A stretch of DNA of 64,000 bases from Bacillus thermotolerans (GCF_000812025.2 NZ_JWJE02000004.1:79314-143313); one strand, 5' to 3'; shown: positions 54,486 to 63,123, counted from the first letter of the stretch. Numbers and translations: made by a program. The notes: a model not told the origin generated them from the letters alone.

Positions 54486-55256
54486 ATGTCTTTTTTTAAT
54501 AAAATGTTGGCAAGTATCGGTGTAGGAGGAGCAAAGGTAGACACGAAGCTGGAAAAAAGCGAGTACATAGCCGGAGAGACTATTAGGGGACAGGTTGAAG
54601 TGAAAGGTGGAAATGTCCAGCAGCGAATTGATTCTATTTATTTAACTCTCTATACCACTTATACACGGGAGATGGACGATACAAAATATACAGACCGGGC
54701 TGCTTTATACACGCACAAATTGAATGAGCCATTTACTATTAGGGCAAAAGAAGAAAAAGTGATTCCATTTGCGTTAACCGTGCCGATGGAAACACCGCTC
54801 ACCTATGGGCATACACGCGTGTGGATCGCTACGAGCCTGGACATTAAGAGTGCACCGGATCCGACAGACAAAGATTATATTGAAATCCGTCCCGCAAGGA
54901 TTCCTGCGGCTGTTCTAAAGGAAATGCAAGGAATGGGCTTCAGGCTGCGCGAGGCAGAATGTGAACAGGCACCTAAGCGGTTCAGAGGACGTTATCCTTT
55001 CGTACAGGAGTTCGAATTTGTACCGGTAGGCGGTCCGTTCGCTGGCAAGCTGGATGAGGTGGAAATCATTTTCCTGTCCCAAGCAGCTGAATCTGCTAAC
55101 CTGCTGATTCAAGTCGATCGCAAGGCGCGAGGGTTTGGCGGATTTCTAGAGGAAATGCTGGAAATGGATGAGACCTACGTAAAGATCACCATTTATTCTA
55201 GCGATCTTAGTCGGCTGAACGAGAAGTTAAAAAGCTTGATCGATAAGCACTCCTAA
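54486..55256 (+). CDS. spo0M: Sporulation-control protein Spo0M
   Basis: 256 residues, arrestin-like two-domain beta fold. VDTKLEKSEYIAGETIRGQVEVKGG and YIEIRPA are characteristic. B. subtilis Spo0M affects early sporulation and division; from memory it belongs to the sigma-W and sigma-H regulons, which fits the promoter seen here. AAAGGGGGAG precedes the ATG. Confidence 0.92.
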   Translation: MSFFNKMLASIGVGGAKVDTKLEKSEYIAGETIRGQVEVKGGNVQQRIDSIYLTLYTTYTREMDDTKYTDRAALYTHKLNEPFTIRAKEEKVIPFALTVPMETPLTYGHTRVWIATSLDIKSAPDPTDKDYIEIRPARIPAAVLKEMQGMGFRLREAECEQAPKRFRGRYPFVQEFEFVPVGGPFAGKLDEVEIIFLSQAAESANLLIQVDRKARGFGGFLEEMLEMDETYVKITIYSSDLSRLNEKLKSLIDKHS

Positions 55257-55311
55257 GCAGATTATACCTCCTGGCTCCTAACCGGCCAAAGAAGCCTGAA
55301 GAGTAAATCAA

Positions 55312-55340
55312 TTGCCCGTCGTTTGGAAAAAGTCTACAAT
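55312..55340 (+). promoter_or_regulatory. Promoter of deoD
   Basis: TTGCCC, 17-base spacer, TACAAT. Confidence 0.6.
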
Positions 55341-55376
55341 AATGTTCGCAGGAAGATACAAACTAGGAGGTTTATT

Positions 55377-56081
55377 ATGAGTGTTCATATTGGAGCAAAG
55401 GAAAATGAAATAGCAGAAACGGTTCTTCTTCCGGGAGATCCGCTGCGCGCCAAGTACATTGCTGAAACATTTCTAGACAATCCAGTCTGCTACAATGAAG
55501 TGAGAAATATGTTCGGCTACACAGGCACATACAAAGGAAAGCGAGTATCTGTACAAGGAACAGGGATGGGCGTTCCATCCATCTCTATCTATATCAACGA
55601 GCTGATGCAAAGCTATAATGTGCAGAATTTGATTCGTGTAGGTACATGTGGAGCTATTCAGAAAGACGTACACGTTCGCGACGTAATCTTAGCCATGAGC
55701 GCTTCAACGGATTCAAAGATGAACCAATTAACCTTTAATGGAATCGATTATGCGCCAACCGCCAACTGGGATTTACTGAAAAAAGCGTTTGACGCCGGTA
55801 CCGAAAAGGGCTTAGAGTTAAAGGTAGGAAATGTTTTTACAGCGGATATGTTCTATAACGACAATGCTGAGCACGAGAAGTGGGCTCAATACGGTATTCT
55901 AGCCATTGAAATGGAAACAGCCGCGCTCTACACATTAGCTTCTAAGTTTGGACGCAAGGCTTTATCTGTTTTGACTGTCAGCGATCACATTTTAACAGGT
56001 GAAGAGACGACAGCTGAGGAACGCCAAACTACTTTCAATGAAATGATTGAAGTAGCGCTTGAGGCGGCCATTCAAGAATAA
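55377..56081 (+). CDS. deoD: Purine nucleoside phosphorylase DeoD
   Basis: 234-residue hexameric (high molecular mass) phosphorylase that splits purine nucleosides to base and ribose/deoxyribose 1-phosphate. [31 protein letters not shown], the GTCGAIQ loop and [11 protein letters not shown] with the catalytic SDH in TVSDHI are all seen. AGGAGG precedes ATG 55377; the frame opens earlier without a ribosome binding site. Confidence 0.96.
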   Translation: MSVHIGAKENEIAETVLLPGDPLRAKYIAETFLDNPVCYNEVRNMFGYTGTYKGKRVSVQGTGMGVPSISIYINELMQSYNVQNLIRVGTCGAIQKDVHVRDVILAMSASTDSKMNQLTFNGIDYAPTANWDLLKKAFDAGTEKGLELKVGNVFTADMFYNDNAEHEKWAQYGILAIEMETAALYTLASKFGRKALSVLTVSDHILTGEETTAEERQTTFNEMIEVALEAAIQE

Positions 56082-56087
56082 AGAAGG

Positions 56088-56128
56088 AAAAAGACGGCCT
56101 TGTGTTGTTCAAAGGCGGTCTTTTCCTT
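56088..56128 (+). terminator. Terminator after deoD
   Basis: AAAAGACGGCCTT/AAGGCGGTCTTTT (one mismatch), then CCTTT. Confidence 0.8.
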
Positions 56129-56193
56129 TATTATAGGCATAGACAGAAATCAGAATAAGATAACCGAGAGTGACGGAGAAATCAGGTGATGAG

Positions 56194-57012
56194 ATGAAGA
56201 AGGCAAGCTGGCTGCTGACAGGCGCTCTTCTGCTCAGCGGGTGTCAGCAGGTAAGTGAGACTGCTGACAGCGGCAGTGAGAAGCCGGCAGAAGAACAAGC
56301 CGAAAAGATTGAACCAGTAGCAACAGAGCAGGAAACGGCAGGTCAGCCAAAGACCTCGCCAGGCCCGCAGCTAGAAGCTGCGTACTTTAATCAAATCAAG
56401 CAAATAGATGGGAAAGCAGTAATTGCGAACCCGGAAAATCCGCTAGTTCTTGTGAACAAGGAGTTTGCTTTGCCGGCAGAATATAAGCCGCAGGACTTAG
56501 TCCGTCCCAATGTGGAATTTTCCTTCGGCGATCAAGATATTGATAAAAGCTACATAAGAAAAGAAGCTGCGGCTGGTTTAGAGAAGATGTTTGCAGCGGC
56601 AAAAGAAGCGGGCATCCAGCTGTATGCCGTTTCCGGTTACCGTTCGTATGAGCGCCAGCAGGAAATCATGAATAATCAAATAGCGAGTGTCGGCTCCTTC
56701 GAAAAGGCTGCTGAGACGGTGGCACCGCCCGGACAGAGTGAGCATCAAAGTGGACTGGCTATGGACATATCAGCAGAAAGTGTGAAGTTTGATTTAGTCC
56801 AATCCTTTGAGCATACAAAGGAAGGGCAATGGCTAGCGAATAACGCCCATAAGTACGGATTTATTCTGCGATACCCGAAGGATAAGGAGAATATCACGAA
56901 ATATGCCTACGAACCGTGGCATTTCCGTTATGTGGGTGTAAAAGCAGCGACCGAGATATTTGAAAACCAGTGGACCCTCGAAGAGTACTTTAAGGAAGTA
57001 GAAAAAATATAA
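56194..57012 (+). CDS. yodJ: D-alanyl-D-alanine carboxypeptidase lipoprotein, VanY/YodJ type
   Basis: 272 residues. Lipobox LLLSGC, a Glu/Gln-rich linker, then a LAS-family zinc peptidase: AVSGYRSYERQQEIM, SEHQSGLAMDIS (zinc His and Asp) and EPWHFRYVG (catalytic Glu and zinc His). It trims the terminal D-Ala of peptidoglycan stems. Same neighbours (deoD, ctpA) as in B. subtilis from memory. AGGTGATGAG precedes ATG 56194. Confidence 0.9.
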   Translation: MKKASWLLTGALLLSGCQQVSETADSGSEKPAEEQAEKIEPVATEQETAGQPKTSPGPQLEAAYFNQIKQIDGKAVIANPENPLVLVNKEFALPAEYKPQDLVRPNVEFSFGDQDIDKSYIRKEAAAGLEKMFAAAKEAGIQLYAVSGYRSYERQQEIMNNQIASVGSFEKAAETVAPPGQSEHQSGLAMDISAESVKFDLVQSFEHTKEGQWLANNAHKYGFILRYPKDKENITKYAYEPWHFRYVGVKAATEIFENQWTLEEYFKEVEKI

Positions 57013-57085
57013 CTATCTTTTCCATTTACTAACCGTGATTCACCTTTTGGAGTGATAAGAAAGAAATCCGGATTTTTGTCTTCCG

Positions 57086-57117
57086 GCCCCTTCATCTGTG
57101 TATGAAGGGGTTTTCCT
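57086..57117 (+). terminator. Terminator after yodJ
   Basis: CCCCTTCAT/ATGAAGGGG, then TTTTCC. Confidence 0.88.
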
Positions 57118-57193
57118 TTGTAATTCATTAGAAAACTGATAGAATGTAAGAGTTAACTAAATGAATATTAATGCATAGAAAGCGGTGAGCATC

Positions 57194-58666
57194 ATGGATG
57201 AAAACAAACCCGCCCAGCATGAGGGTAAGCATCCATCTCATTATATACGGTTGAAAAGATTTCACTTCATCATGCTTTTATTCTTTACCGTATTTATTAC
57301 AGCAGCTTTAACGACGTTCGCTCTTGCTTTTGGTGATGAGAAAGCGACCGACGTCGGTGTAGTATCAAGGCCAGAGTTTGAAAAGCTATATGAAGCCTAC
57401 GATAAATTGGAAGCGAATTACTATAAAGATATCGACCAAGAAAAGCTCATCGACGGAGCGATCAATGGAATGGTTGAATCTTTAGACGATCCCTACAGTG
57501 AATATATGAATGAAGAAGAGGCGGGGCAGTTCCAAGAAAGCGTGTCTTCCTCCTTTGAAGGTATTGGGGCAGAGATACAAGAGGAAAAGGGAACCATCAA
57601 AATCGTCTCACCTATCAAAGGCTCCCCTGCAGAAAAAGCAGGTCTCCAGCCAAATGACCGTATTCTTTCCGTTGATGGAAAGAGTTTGCAGGGCATGAGT
57701 TCATCAGAAGCAGTGATGCTGATCAGAGGCGAGAAAGGAACGAAGGTAACTTTAACGATCCAGCGGGCCGGCGTTAGCGAGCCGATGGATATAACCATCA
57801 CGCGTGACGAAATTCCGATTGAAACGGTGTATGCGGAAATGGATAAAAATAATGTCGCCCATATTCAGATTACCAGCTTTTCCGAGCATACGGCTAGTGA
57901 GCTGAAGGAAGCGATCAAGAAAATGAAAGCAGAGGGCATGCAATCGCTCGTGCTGGATCTTCGGCAGAACCCAGGTGGATTGTTAGACCAGGCAATTGAA
58001 ATTACCAGCATGTTTGTCCCGGAAGGAGAAGTGATTCTCCAGGTAGAAGACAGCGAGGGAAACCGTGAGAAAATGCTGTCCGATGGGGGAGAGAAGTTCG
58101 ACCTTCCTGTGGCGGTACTAGTCGATGGGGGCAGTGCTAGCGCATCTGAAATTTTTGCAACAGCGATGAGAGAGTCGGCTGGCGTACCGTTAGTGGGGGA
58201 GAAAACATTCGGCAAAGGAACTGTACAAACAGCGGAAGGCTTCAGTGACCAGTCAAACATGAAGTTCACAACAGCTAAGTGGCTGACACCGAAGGGAAAC
58301 TGGATTCATGAAAAAGGAGTCACACCAGACGAAGTAGTTGAACTCCCAAGCTACTCAAAATTGTCGTACATCAACCCTGACAGTGAGCTAAAACTGGACA
58401 ACTTGTCCGAAGAGGTGAAGAATGCTGAGAAAGCTCTTGAAGCGCTCGAATACAATCCAGGAAAAGTCGATGGTTTCTTCGATGAAGAGACCGAAGAGGC
58501 AGTGAAAGCTTTCCAGGAAGAAGCGGATCTAGAGGTGACAGGCGTAATTACCGGTGATACAGCTGTCGAGCTGATGACCAGTCTGCGAGAGAAAATTGAA
58601 CAAAACGATACGCAAAAACAAAAAGCCATTGAATTGTTAACGAATGAGCAGAAGAATGCGTCTTAA
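57194..58666 (+). CDS. ctpA: C-terminal processing protease CtpA (S41)
   Basis: 490 residues. A cytosolic start and one membrane helix (FIMLLFFTVFITAALTTFALAF), then the PDZ domain (ISPIKGSPAEKAGLQPNDRIL), the S41 core with catalytic Ser in DGGSASASEIFA and Lys in GEKTFGKGTVQT, and a C-terminal peptidoglycan-binding repeat (LEYNPGKVDGFFDEETEEAV). It acts at the outer membrane face. The ATG at 57194 follows AAAGCGGTGA; the GTG at 57185 is part of that site. Confidence 0.93.
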   Translation: MDENKPAQHEGKHPSHYIRLKRFHFIMLLFFTVFITAALTTFALAFGDEKATDVGVVSRPEFEKLYEAYDKLEANYYKDIDQEKLIDGAINGMVESLDDPYSEYMNEEEAGQFQESVSSSFEGIGAEIQEEKGTIKIVSPIKGSPAEKAGLQPNDRILSVDGKSLQGMSSSEAVMLIRGEKGTKVTLTIQRAGVSEPMDITITRDEIPIETVYAEMDKNNVAHIQITSFSEHTASELKEAIKKMKAEGMQSLVLDLRQNPGGLLDQAIEITSMFVPEGEVILQVEDSEGNREKMLSDGGEKFDLPVAVLVDGGSASASEIFATAMRESAGVPLVGEKTFGKGTVQTAEGFSDQSNMKFTTAKWLTPKGNWIHEKGVTPDEVVELPSYSKLSYINPDSELKLDNLSEEVKNAEKALEALEYNPGKVDGFFDEETEEAVKAFQEEADLEVTGVITGDTAVELMTSLREKIEQNDTQKQKAIELLTNEQKNAS

Positions 58667-58670
58667 TAAG

Positions 58671-58712
58671 AGAGCCTGTTTCTCCTTTTGAAGGAAGAAA
58701 CAGGCTTTTTTT
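58671..58712 (+). terminator. Terminator after ctpA
   Basis: AGCCTGTTTCT/AGAAACAGGCT with a 13-base loop and seven Ts. Confidence 0.9.
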
Positions 58713-58727
58713 GTGCAATAAAACCAG

Positions 58728-58787
58728 AATGTCGTTTTTGCAAAAAGAATGTCGATTTTGTAATGCAAGTGTACATTTTGCAAAACG
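58728..58787. repeat. Three tandem 20-bp degenerate repeats
   Basis: AATGTCGTTTTTGCAA, AATGTCGATTTTGTAA and AGTGTACATTTTGCAA begin at 58728, 58748 and 58768, an exact 20-base period. They lie 270-330 bases upstream of the CAP-domain gene. Two helical turns of spacing suggests a protein-binding array. Confidence 0.55.
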
Positions 58788-59058
58788 GTTTCTTTCCTCC
58801 CGTTTTACGAGCATATTTTGTTGAGGTAATTTATGGACTATTATCCAAAATCATAGATATAAGTATAATTTTATGTAAATATCTTTAAAAAGGAAATATT
58901 GATATTTCAAGGTTTTAAGGAAAATAAGCGGCAAGCTACTAGAGAAAGGTCCTAGTTAAGAAATAGTTAGATAGTTTGCTATATATTCCCTCTCTTATTA
59001 CAAGGCACCCATGATACGATTTCTATGTCAAACAGCAAGAGAGAGGAGAATGAAAGAC
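58788..59058. other. Upstream region of the CAP-domain gene
   Basis: About 270 AT-rich bases with no gene. TGA-TACGAT (59010-59018) is a weak extended -10 about 40 bases ahead of the start; no clear -35. Confidence 0.4.
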
Positions 59059-59715
59059 ATGAAAAAGAAAGTAGTCGTTTCACTAGCACTATCATTATCA
59101 TTATTTGGAGCTCCGTTTACAAATGGGGCAGAGGCAGCAGAGCAGCCTTCTAATACATATCGTTGGTCACCGGAAAGCAGCTGGAATTTCTCAAACTGTC
59201 AGCAGCTTCTCAGCAAGTATGAATTCCAACAACCAGCACAGGCAGCTCAACCTGAGCAAGCGGCACAGCCAGAAGCAGCTCCGTCAGAGGAAACAGCAGA
59301 ACCGGCTCAACAACAGCCGGCACAAACAGAGGCAGGCCTTCACGCGTTTGAACAGGAAGTTATTGATCTAACAAACCAAGAGCGCCAGAAAGCGGGATTA
59401 CCAGCTTTACAGATTGATCAGCAATTAAGCTCCGTAGCAAAGAAGAAATCTGAAGACATGCTTGCAAATAACTATTTCTCCCACACGAGCCCAACATACG
59501 GATCTCCATTCGATATGATGAAGGAATTCGGTGTAAGCTACCGCTCAGCAGGTGAGAACATTGCTAAAGGACAGCAAACACCGGCTCAAGTTGTGGATGC
59601 CTGGATGAATAGCTCAGGCCACCGCGCAAACATTATGAGCGAAGACTTCACTCATATTGGTGTCGGCTATGTGGAAGATGGTCATATTTGGACACAAATG
59701 TTCATTAAAAAGTAA
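59059..59715 (+). CDS. Secreted CAP/SCP-domain protein (YkwD-like)
   Basis: 218 residues. Signal peptide (VVVSLALSLSLFGAPF, cleavage after GAEA), a Gln/Ala/Pro/Glu-rich linker of about 50 residues, then the CAP domain: LTNQERQKAGLPAL, YFSHTSPTYGSPFDMM, SAGENIAKGQQ and SSGHRANIMSEDFTHIGVGY. Cavity His and Glu residues are kept. Bacterial CAP proteins have no firmly known reaction. GAGAGGAGA fits ATG 59059 better than ATG 59050. Confidence 0.88.
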   Translation: MKKKVVVSLALSLSLFGAPFTNGAEAAEQPSNTYRWSPESSWNFSNCQQLLSKYEFQQPAQAAQPEQAAQPEAAPSEETAEPAQQQPAQTEAGLHAFEQEVIDLTNQERQKAGLPALQIDQQLSSVAKKKSEDMLANNYFSHTSPTYGSPFDMMKEFGVSYRSAGENIAKGQQTPAQVVDAWMNSSGHRANIMSEDFTHIGVGYVEDGHIWTQMFIKK

Positions 59716-59721
59716 GAGACA

Positions 59722-59753
59722 AGAGCACCGCGGTATCCGCGGTGCTTTTTTTG
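59722..59753 (+). terminator. Terminator after the CAP-domain gene
   Basis: AGCACCGCGG/CCGCGGTGCT, then seven Ts. Confidence 0.93.
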
Positions 59754-59845
59754 TCGAATTCCTGCTTTCATTCCTTAAGTTTGCATAATAGCCAGCAGAT
59801 GCTTAGTATAAATTTATATACTACTTTTTCTGGGAGAGGGATTGT

Positions 59846-60640
59846 ATGGGGAGGAAAACTGCGCTAATAACTGGAGCTTCAAGAGGAATTGGCAAACGCA
59901 CGGCTATAACGTTGGCAGAGAACGGTTATAATGTAGTGATTAACTATCACAAAAGCAAAGAGGAAGCTGAGAGTCTCGGACAGCAGCTGTCTGCAGCGTT
60001 CGGTGTGCAAGCAGCACCGATACATGGCGACATTTCAAAGAAAGAGGATTGCGAGCGGCTAATCCAGACAGCAGCCGCTGAATTTGGCAGCATAGATATC
60101 ATCATACATAACGCAGGCCCTTATGTCGCTGAGAGAAAGACCCTGGATGAATATTCATGGGAAGAATGGGAATACATGGTCAATGGAAATTTAAACAGTG
60201 TATTCTATTTAACTAAATTATCGCTTCCTTATATGAGGGCGAACCAGTGGGGAAGGGTGATTACCTTCGGCTTTGACCGGGTGGAAACGGCTCCCGGGTG
60301 GATCTATCGCTCCGCCTTTGCTGCGGCTAAAACAGGCCTTGCTTCTTTTACAAGGACTCTTGCAGCTGAAGAAGCGTCAAACGGGATTACGGCTAACATG
60401 ATCTGTCCCGGCGATATTGCGGGAGAATGGAAGGAACGAGGCATTACCGAAGCACGGACAGCTGAACATGATCTTGTCCCCGTAGGGCGTCCCGGAACAG
60501 GAGAGGATTTGGCAAGAGTTGTTGCTTTTCTCGTATCAGAGGATGCTGATTTTATGACAGGAAGTATTATCCCGGTAACTGGCGGACAAGATGTATTAGG
60601 CAAAATTCATCACATAAACTATCAAAAAAACCGGATGTAA
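59846..60640 (+). CDS. SDR-family protein lacking the catalytic Tyr and Ser
   Basis: 264 residues. The Rossmann TGASRGIGK motif, HGDISKKEDC and HNAG are intact, so NAD(P) binding is likely. In the active site the usual YxxxK is SAFAAAK (Phe for Tyr, Lys kept), and the ISS strand reads ITFGFD, so the catalytic Ser is missing too. It resembles FabG-like SDRs in all other parts, ending with VTGGQDVLG. GGGAGAGG precedes the ATG. Probably a cofactor-binding but non-classical enzyme or a binding protein. Confidence 0.85.
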   Translation: MGRKTALITGASRGIGKRTAITLAENGYNVVINYHKSKEEAESLGQQLSAAFGVQAAPIHGDISKKEDCERLIQTAAAEFGSIDIIIHNAGPYVAERKTLDEYSWEEWEYMVNGNLNSVFYLTKLSLPYMRANQWGRVITFGFDRVETAPGWIYRSAFAAAKTGLASFTRTLAAEEASNGITANMICPGDIAGEWKERGITEARTAEHDLVPVGRPGTGEDLARVVAFLVSEDADFMTGSIIPVTGGQDVLGKIHHINYQKNRM

Positions 60641-60656
60641 GCCATCCGGTTTTTTA
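60624..60656. terminator. Bidirectional terminator between SDR and MATE genes
   Basis: AAAAAACCGGATG/CATCCGGTTTTTT, 4-base loop. Confidence 0.92.
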
Positions 60657-62015
60657 CAATAGTGAGGCGCTCTGCCGTTTTTTCCGCTGCATGATAATGA
60701 GGCGGGTGGACAATGTCAGGGCACCTGTGGCTAACCCGACAATTAGACCAATCCAGTAGCCATATGCTTCCCATGCTGTGAAGTTAGCCAATACATAGCC
60801 TAACGGCAGGCCGATGACCCAATAGCTGATCATGGTCATGAGAAAGGTAATATTGACGTCCTTATACCCGCGCAGGGCGCCCTGCACAGGAGCCTGAATG
60901 GCATCCCATAGCTGAAAGAGCGCTGCAAATATTAGAAATTGAACAGCCAGTGACAGTACCTCCTGTTCTTGTGTGTAAAGGCTGGAAATCTCTTCGCTGA
61001 ACAAAAGAAGCAAGGCTATGCAGGCTAATGAAATACAGACCGCTACCGTGACCCCGAGCCAGCTGTATACTTTGGCGTCCTTCCACCGCTTGGCTCCTGC
61101 TTCAAAGCCAACCAGAATCGTCAAGCTCATTGATATACTGAGCGGGAACATGTACAGCAGGGACGAGAAGTTGATAGCAATCTGGTGAGCCGCAATCACG
61201 TTTGTGCTGTATTCGCTCATTAATAAGGTGACCGCAGAAAAAATGCTTGTCTCAAAAAAGATGGCTAAGCCGATCGGAATACCGATGAACAGGATCTCTT
61301 TCCATTTCTTAAGAGAAACTGCCGGCAGTTGCCGGAATATCTGATAGCTGGCAAAGGGATGATTACGGTGAATGACATAAACAGCGATTAAGGCAATCAG
61401 CCAATAAGTAATCGCTGAGGCGTAGCCTGCTCCTACCCCTCCCAAAGCCGGAAATCCTAATTTTCCAAAGATCAGCACATAGTTAAAAAAGATGTTCAGC
61501 GGCAAGGAAATCAACGTAATCACCATAGAAATCTTTGTCAGGCCGAGTGCATCGATAAAACAGCGCAGCACCGTATAAACAAAAACAGGCACAATGCCAT
61601 AGGATAGGGCCACCACATATTCTTTTGCAATCATCCGTACATGAGCTTCCAGGCTCATAGCATGTAGTACGGGGTCTAATGTAAGGCTGCCTAGAACAAC
61701 TACGACAAGCGAAATAGCGACCGACGCATAAATGCCTTGCATGACGGTAAACGGCACGCTTTCCTTCCGATCAGCGCCAATCAGCTGCGCCACGATAGGG
61801 GTAATGGACAGCAAAATGCCGCTTAAGCCGGTAAATACAGGCACCCATAAGGAGGAGCCGATGGCTACGCCTGCGAGGTCATCGGGTGAGAAGCGGCTCG
61901 ACATCATCGTATCGAAAAAGTTCATAGCATACATGCCGATTTGTGTGACAAGGATGGGAACTAAAATGTAAAGAAACTGCTTTATTTTTTGGTTAATAGT
62001 CACCGTTTGCTCCAT
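60654..62015 (-). CDS. MATE family multidrug/sodium antiporter
   Basis: 453 residues with twelve membrane helices. MNFFDTMMSSRFSPDDLAGVAIGSSLW and PIVAQLIGADR in the first half and their counterparts in the second are NorM-like. It exports cationic drugs in exchange for Na+ or H+. GGGGGAG precedes the ATG. The last codons lie inside the shared terminator. Confidence 0.92.
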   Translation of the reverse strand: MEQTVTINQKIKQFLYILVPILVTQIGMYAMNFFDTMMSSRFSPDDLAGVAIGSSLWVPVFTGLSGILLSITPIVAQLIGADRKESVPFTVMQGIYASVAISLVVVVLGSLTLDPVLHAMSLEAHVRMIAKEYVVALSYGIVPVFVYTVLRCFIDALGLTKISMVITLISLPLNIFFNYVLIFGKLGFPALGGVGAGYASAITYWLIALIAVYVIHRNHPFASYQIFRQLPAVSLKKWKEILFIGIPIGLAIFFETSIFSAVTLLMSEYSTNVIAAHQIAINFSSLLYMFPLSISMSLTILVGFEAGAKRWKDAKVYSWLGVTVAVCISLACIALLLLFSEEISSLYTQEQEVLSLAVQFLIFAALFQLWDAIQAPVQGALRGYKDVNITFLMTMISYWVIGLPLGYVLANFTAWEAYGYWIGLIVGLATGALTLSTRLIIMQRKKRQSASLL

Positions 62016-62097
62016 TCTACTCCCCCTTTTTCTATAAAGTTCAATGAATGGAATAAAGAAAATTATATCACAAACATTTAAATAGGTGTGAAAACAT

Positions 62098-62138
62098 AAG
62101 ACCCCCTTTAGCCGGAAAGGCCAAAGGGGGAGTTTTTG
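62098..62138. terminator. Hairpin after the GNAT gene
   Basis: CCCCCTTTAGCC/GGCCAAAGGGGG (near perfect), with TTTTTG on the plus side and TCTTATGTTTT on the minus side. Confidence 0.7.
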
Positions 62139-62176
62139 AACCAGCGGATCAAGAGAAGAAAAGACGGCAGCTGGAA

Positions 62177-62734
62177 TTAGGCTTCCAGTGCTTGTTCGTC
62201 CGCTTCCTGGTTTTGCTGGCGAAGAGCATATAAAGTGAATAAGTCTTTCGGAATTTCATATAAATCAAAGGCATCCTCATGCTCATTGATCTGTAAGTAA
62301 ATAGCCGGCCGTGTGTCGTTCGCCTGTACGGCATAAGGCAGCTTTTCCGCCGCCTTGCGAGAGCGCACATTGGCCTTGCGAATTTTCATAAATACGGACT
62401 CGATACCCAGCTCAAAGAACAGCTCGTGAAAGAAAGCTTCCTTTGCAGGCATGTTGTACCCTTTTCCATGATAGGGCTTGCCAAGCCACGTGCCGAGGAA
62501 ACCGGCATTATCATTCACATCGTACAGAGTAATGGTGCCAATAGGCGCTCCCCATTCGTCTGTAATCGTCCGTGAGATCAGTTCACCATTCTCCTCTGAG
62601 TCGATCATTTGCTTCGTAATAAACAAGAACTCCTCGTAGGAATGAACTTTGTGGCGCACGAAAGGGAAGACATCTGGGTGCGTCATCAAGTCGAATAGTA
62701 CCTGGCTGTCGTGTACATCGCGCTTCTTTAACAT
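62177..62734 (-). CDS. GNAT family N-acetyltransferase (RimJ/RimL-like)
   Basis: 185 residues. GTWLGKPYHGKGYN holds the acetyl-CoA pyrophosphate loop (Q/RxxGxG variant), with GAPIGTITLYDVN before it and FFELGIESVFMKIRKANVRSRKAAEKL after it. GGAGGG and six bases place the start at ATG 62734; the frame is open further upstream, through the leader, by chance. The C-terminal 50 residues are acidic and helical. The substrate is unknown. The mRNA leader has an exceptional structure, see the next entries. Confidence 0.85.
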   Translation of the reverse strand: MLKKRDVHDSQVLFDLMTHPDVFPFVRHKVHSYEEFLFITKQMIDSEENGELISRTITDEWGAPIGTITLYDVNDNAGFLGTWLGKPYHGKGYNMPAKEAFFHELFFELGIESVFMKIRKANVRSRKAAEKLPYAVQANDTRPAIYLQINEHEDAFDLYEIPKDLFTLYALRQQNQEADEQALEA

Positions 62735-62815
62735 GTAAATCCCTCCATATGAGGGCACTCCGGTCCTGTAGTGTCCGAATCCACCCTCGAAATTTTTCAT
62801 AGCGTTCATAAAAAA
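62735..62815 (-). promoter_or_regulatory. Candidate translational switch in the GNAT leader
   Basis: Three complementary pieces in order on the RNA: GAGGG (62788-62784), CCCTC (62755-62751) and GAGGG of the Shine-Dalgarno (62745-62741). CCCTC can pair with either. The SD hairpin has a 5-base loop (ATATG). The first GAGGG also follows a 10-bp stem CGAAATTTTT/AAAAATTTCG (62820-62811 with 62797-62788). Confidence 0.5.
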
Positions 62816-62886
62816 TTTCGGGGTGGGAATCGAACCCACTAGAACCAGCCATAGAAGCTGGTGGCGCACCATTTGCCTTCCCTAGT
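62816..62886 (-). ncRNA. tRNA-like element with CUA at the anticodon position, in the GNAT leader
   Basis: 71 bases with tRNA proportions. D-arm GGC-AAATGGTGC-GCC, anticodon arm CCAGC-TTCTATG-GCTGG, variable loop TTCTA, T-arm GTGGG-TTCGATT-CCCAC. The T-arm is canonical. The acceptor strands ACTAGGG and CCCGAAA pair at only four of seven positions, base 37 is U instead of a purine, and no CCA is encoded. So it is unlikely to be a working tRNA; it is a tRNA relic or a tRNA mimic in the leader. Confidence 0.5.
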
Positions 62887-62916
62887 TACCATAAAAGTAT
62901 TGTCATTTATAAATAT

Positions 62917-62944
62917 ATAATACGTAAAAAAATCCTATTTGCAA
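62917..62944 (-). promoter_or_regulatory. Promoter candidate for the GNAT leader
   Basis: On the minus strand TTGCAA, 16 bases, TATTAT. Start near 62910, giving a leader of about 175 bases that includes the tRNA-like element. Confidence 0.5.
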
Positions 62945-62957
62945 ATAGATTTTTTTC
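62928..62957. terminator. Palindromic hairpin with T-run between GNAT and DUF421 genes
   Basis: CTATTTGCAAATAG then ATTTTTTT; A/T runs on both sides make it symmetrical. A second AT hairpin (TTCTAAAAA/TTTTTAGAA) follows at 62961-62981. No gene that it would end is visible on the plus strand. Confidence 0.4.
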
Positions 62958-63123
62958 TGTTTCTAAAAAAAATTTTTAGAAGCTAAAAAGGGCCTACAGC
63001 GTACAACAAAAGGTTTAGTGAAAGAAGAAATTGGTAATAAGTATCTATTTAAATTCCGTTTAATCACTACGAAAACGGAAAGATATAAAGTGACTGGTTG
63101 TTTGCTTAAAGGAGGAGTCTATT

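Noticed and set aside
62735..62872. Upstream extension of the GNAT protein to 231 residues
   Set aside because: The extension runs through the tRNA-like and switch structure; GGAGGG is placed for ATG 62734.
62816..62886. Working amber-suppressor tRNA
   Set aside because: CUA is at the anticodon position, but the acceptor stem is mismatched, base 37 is U and no CCA is encoded; kept only as a tRNA-like element.
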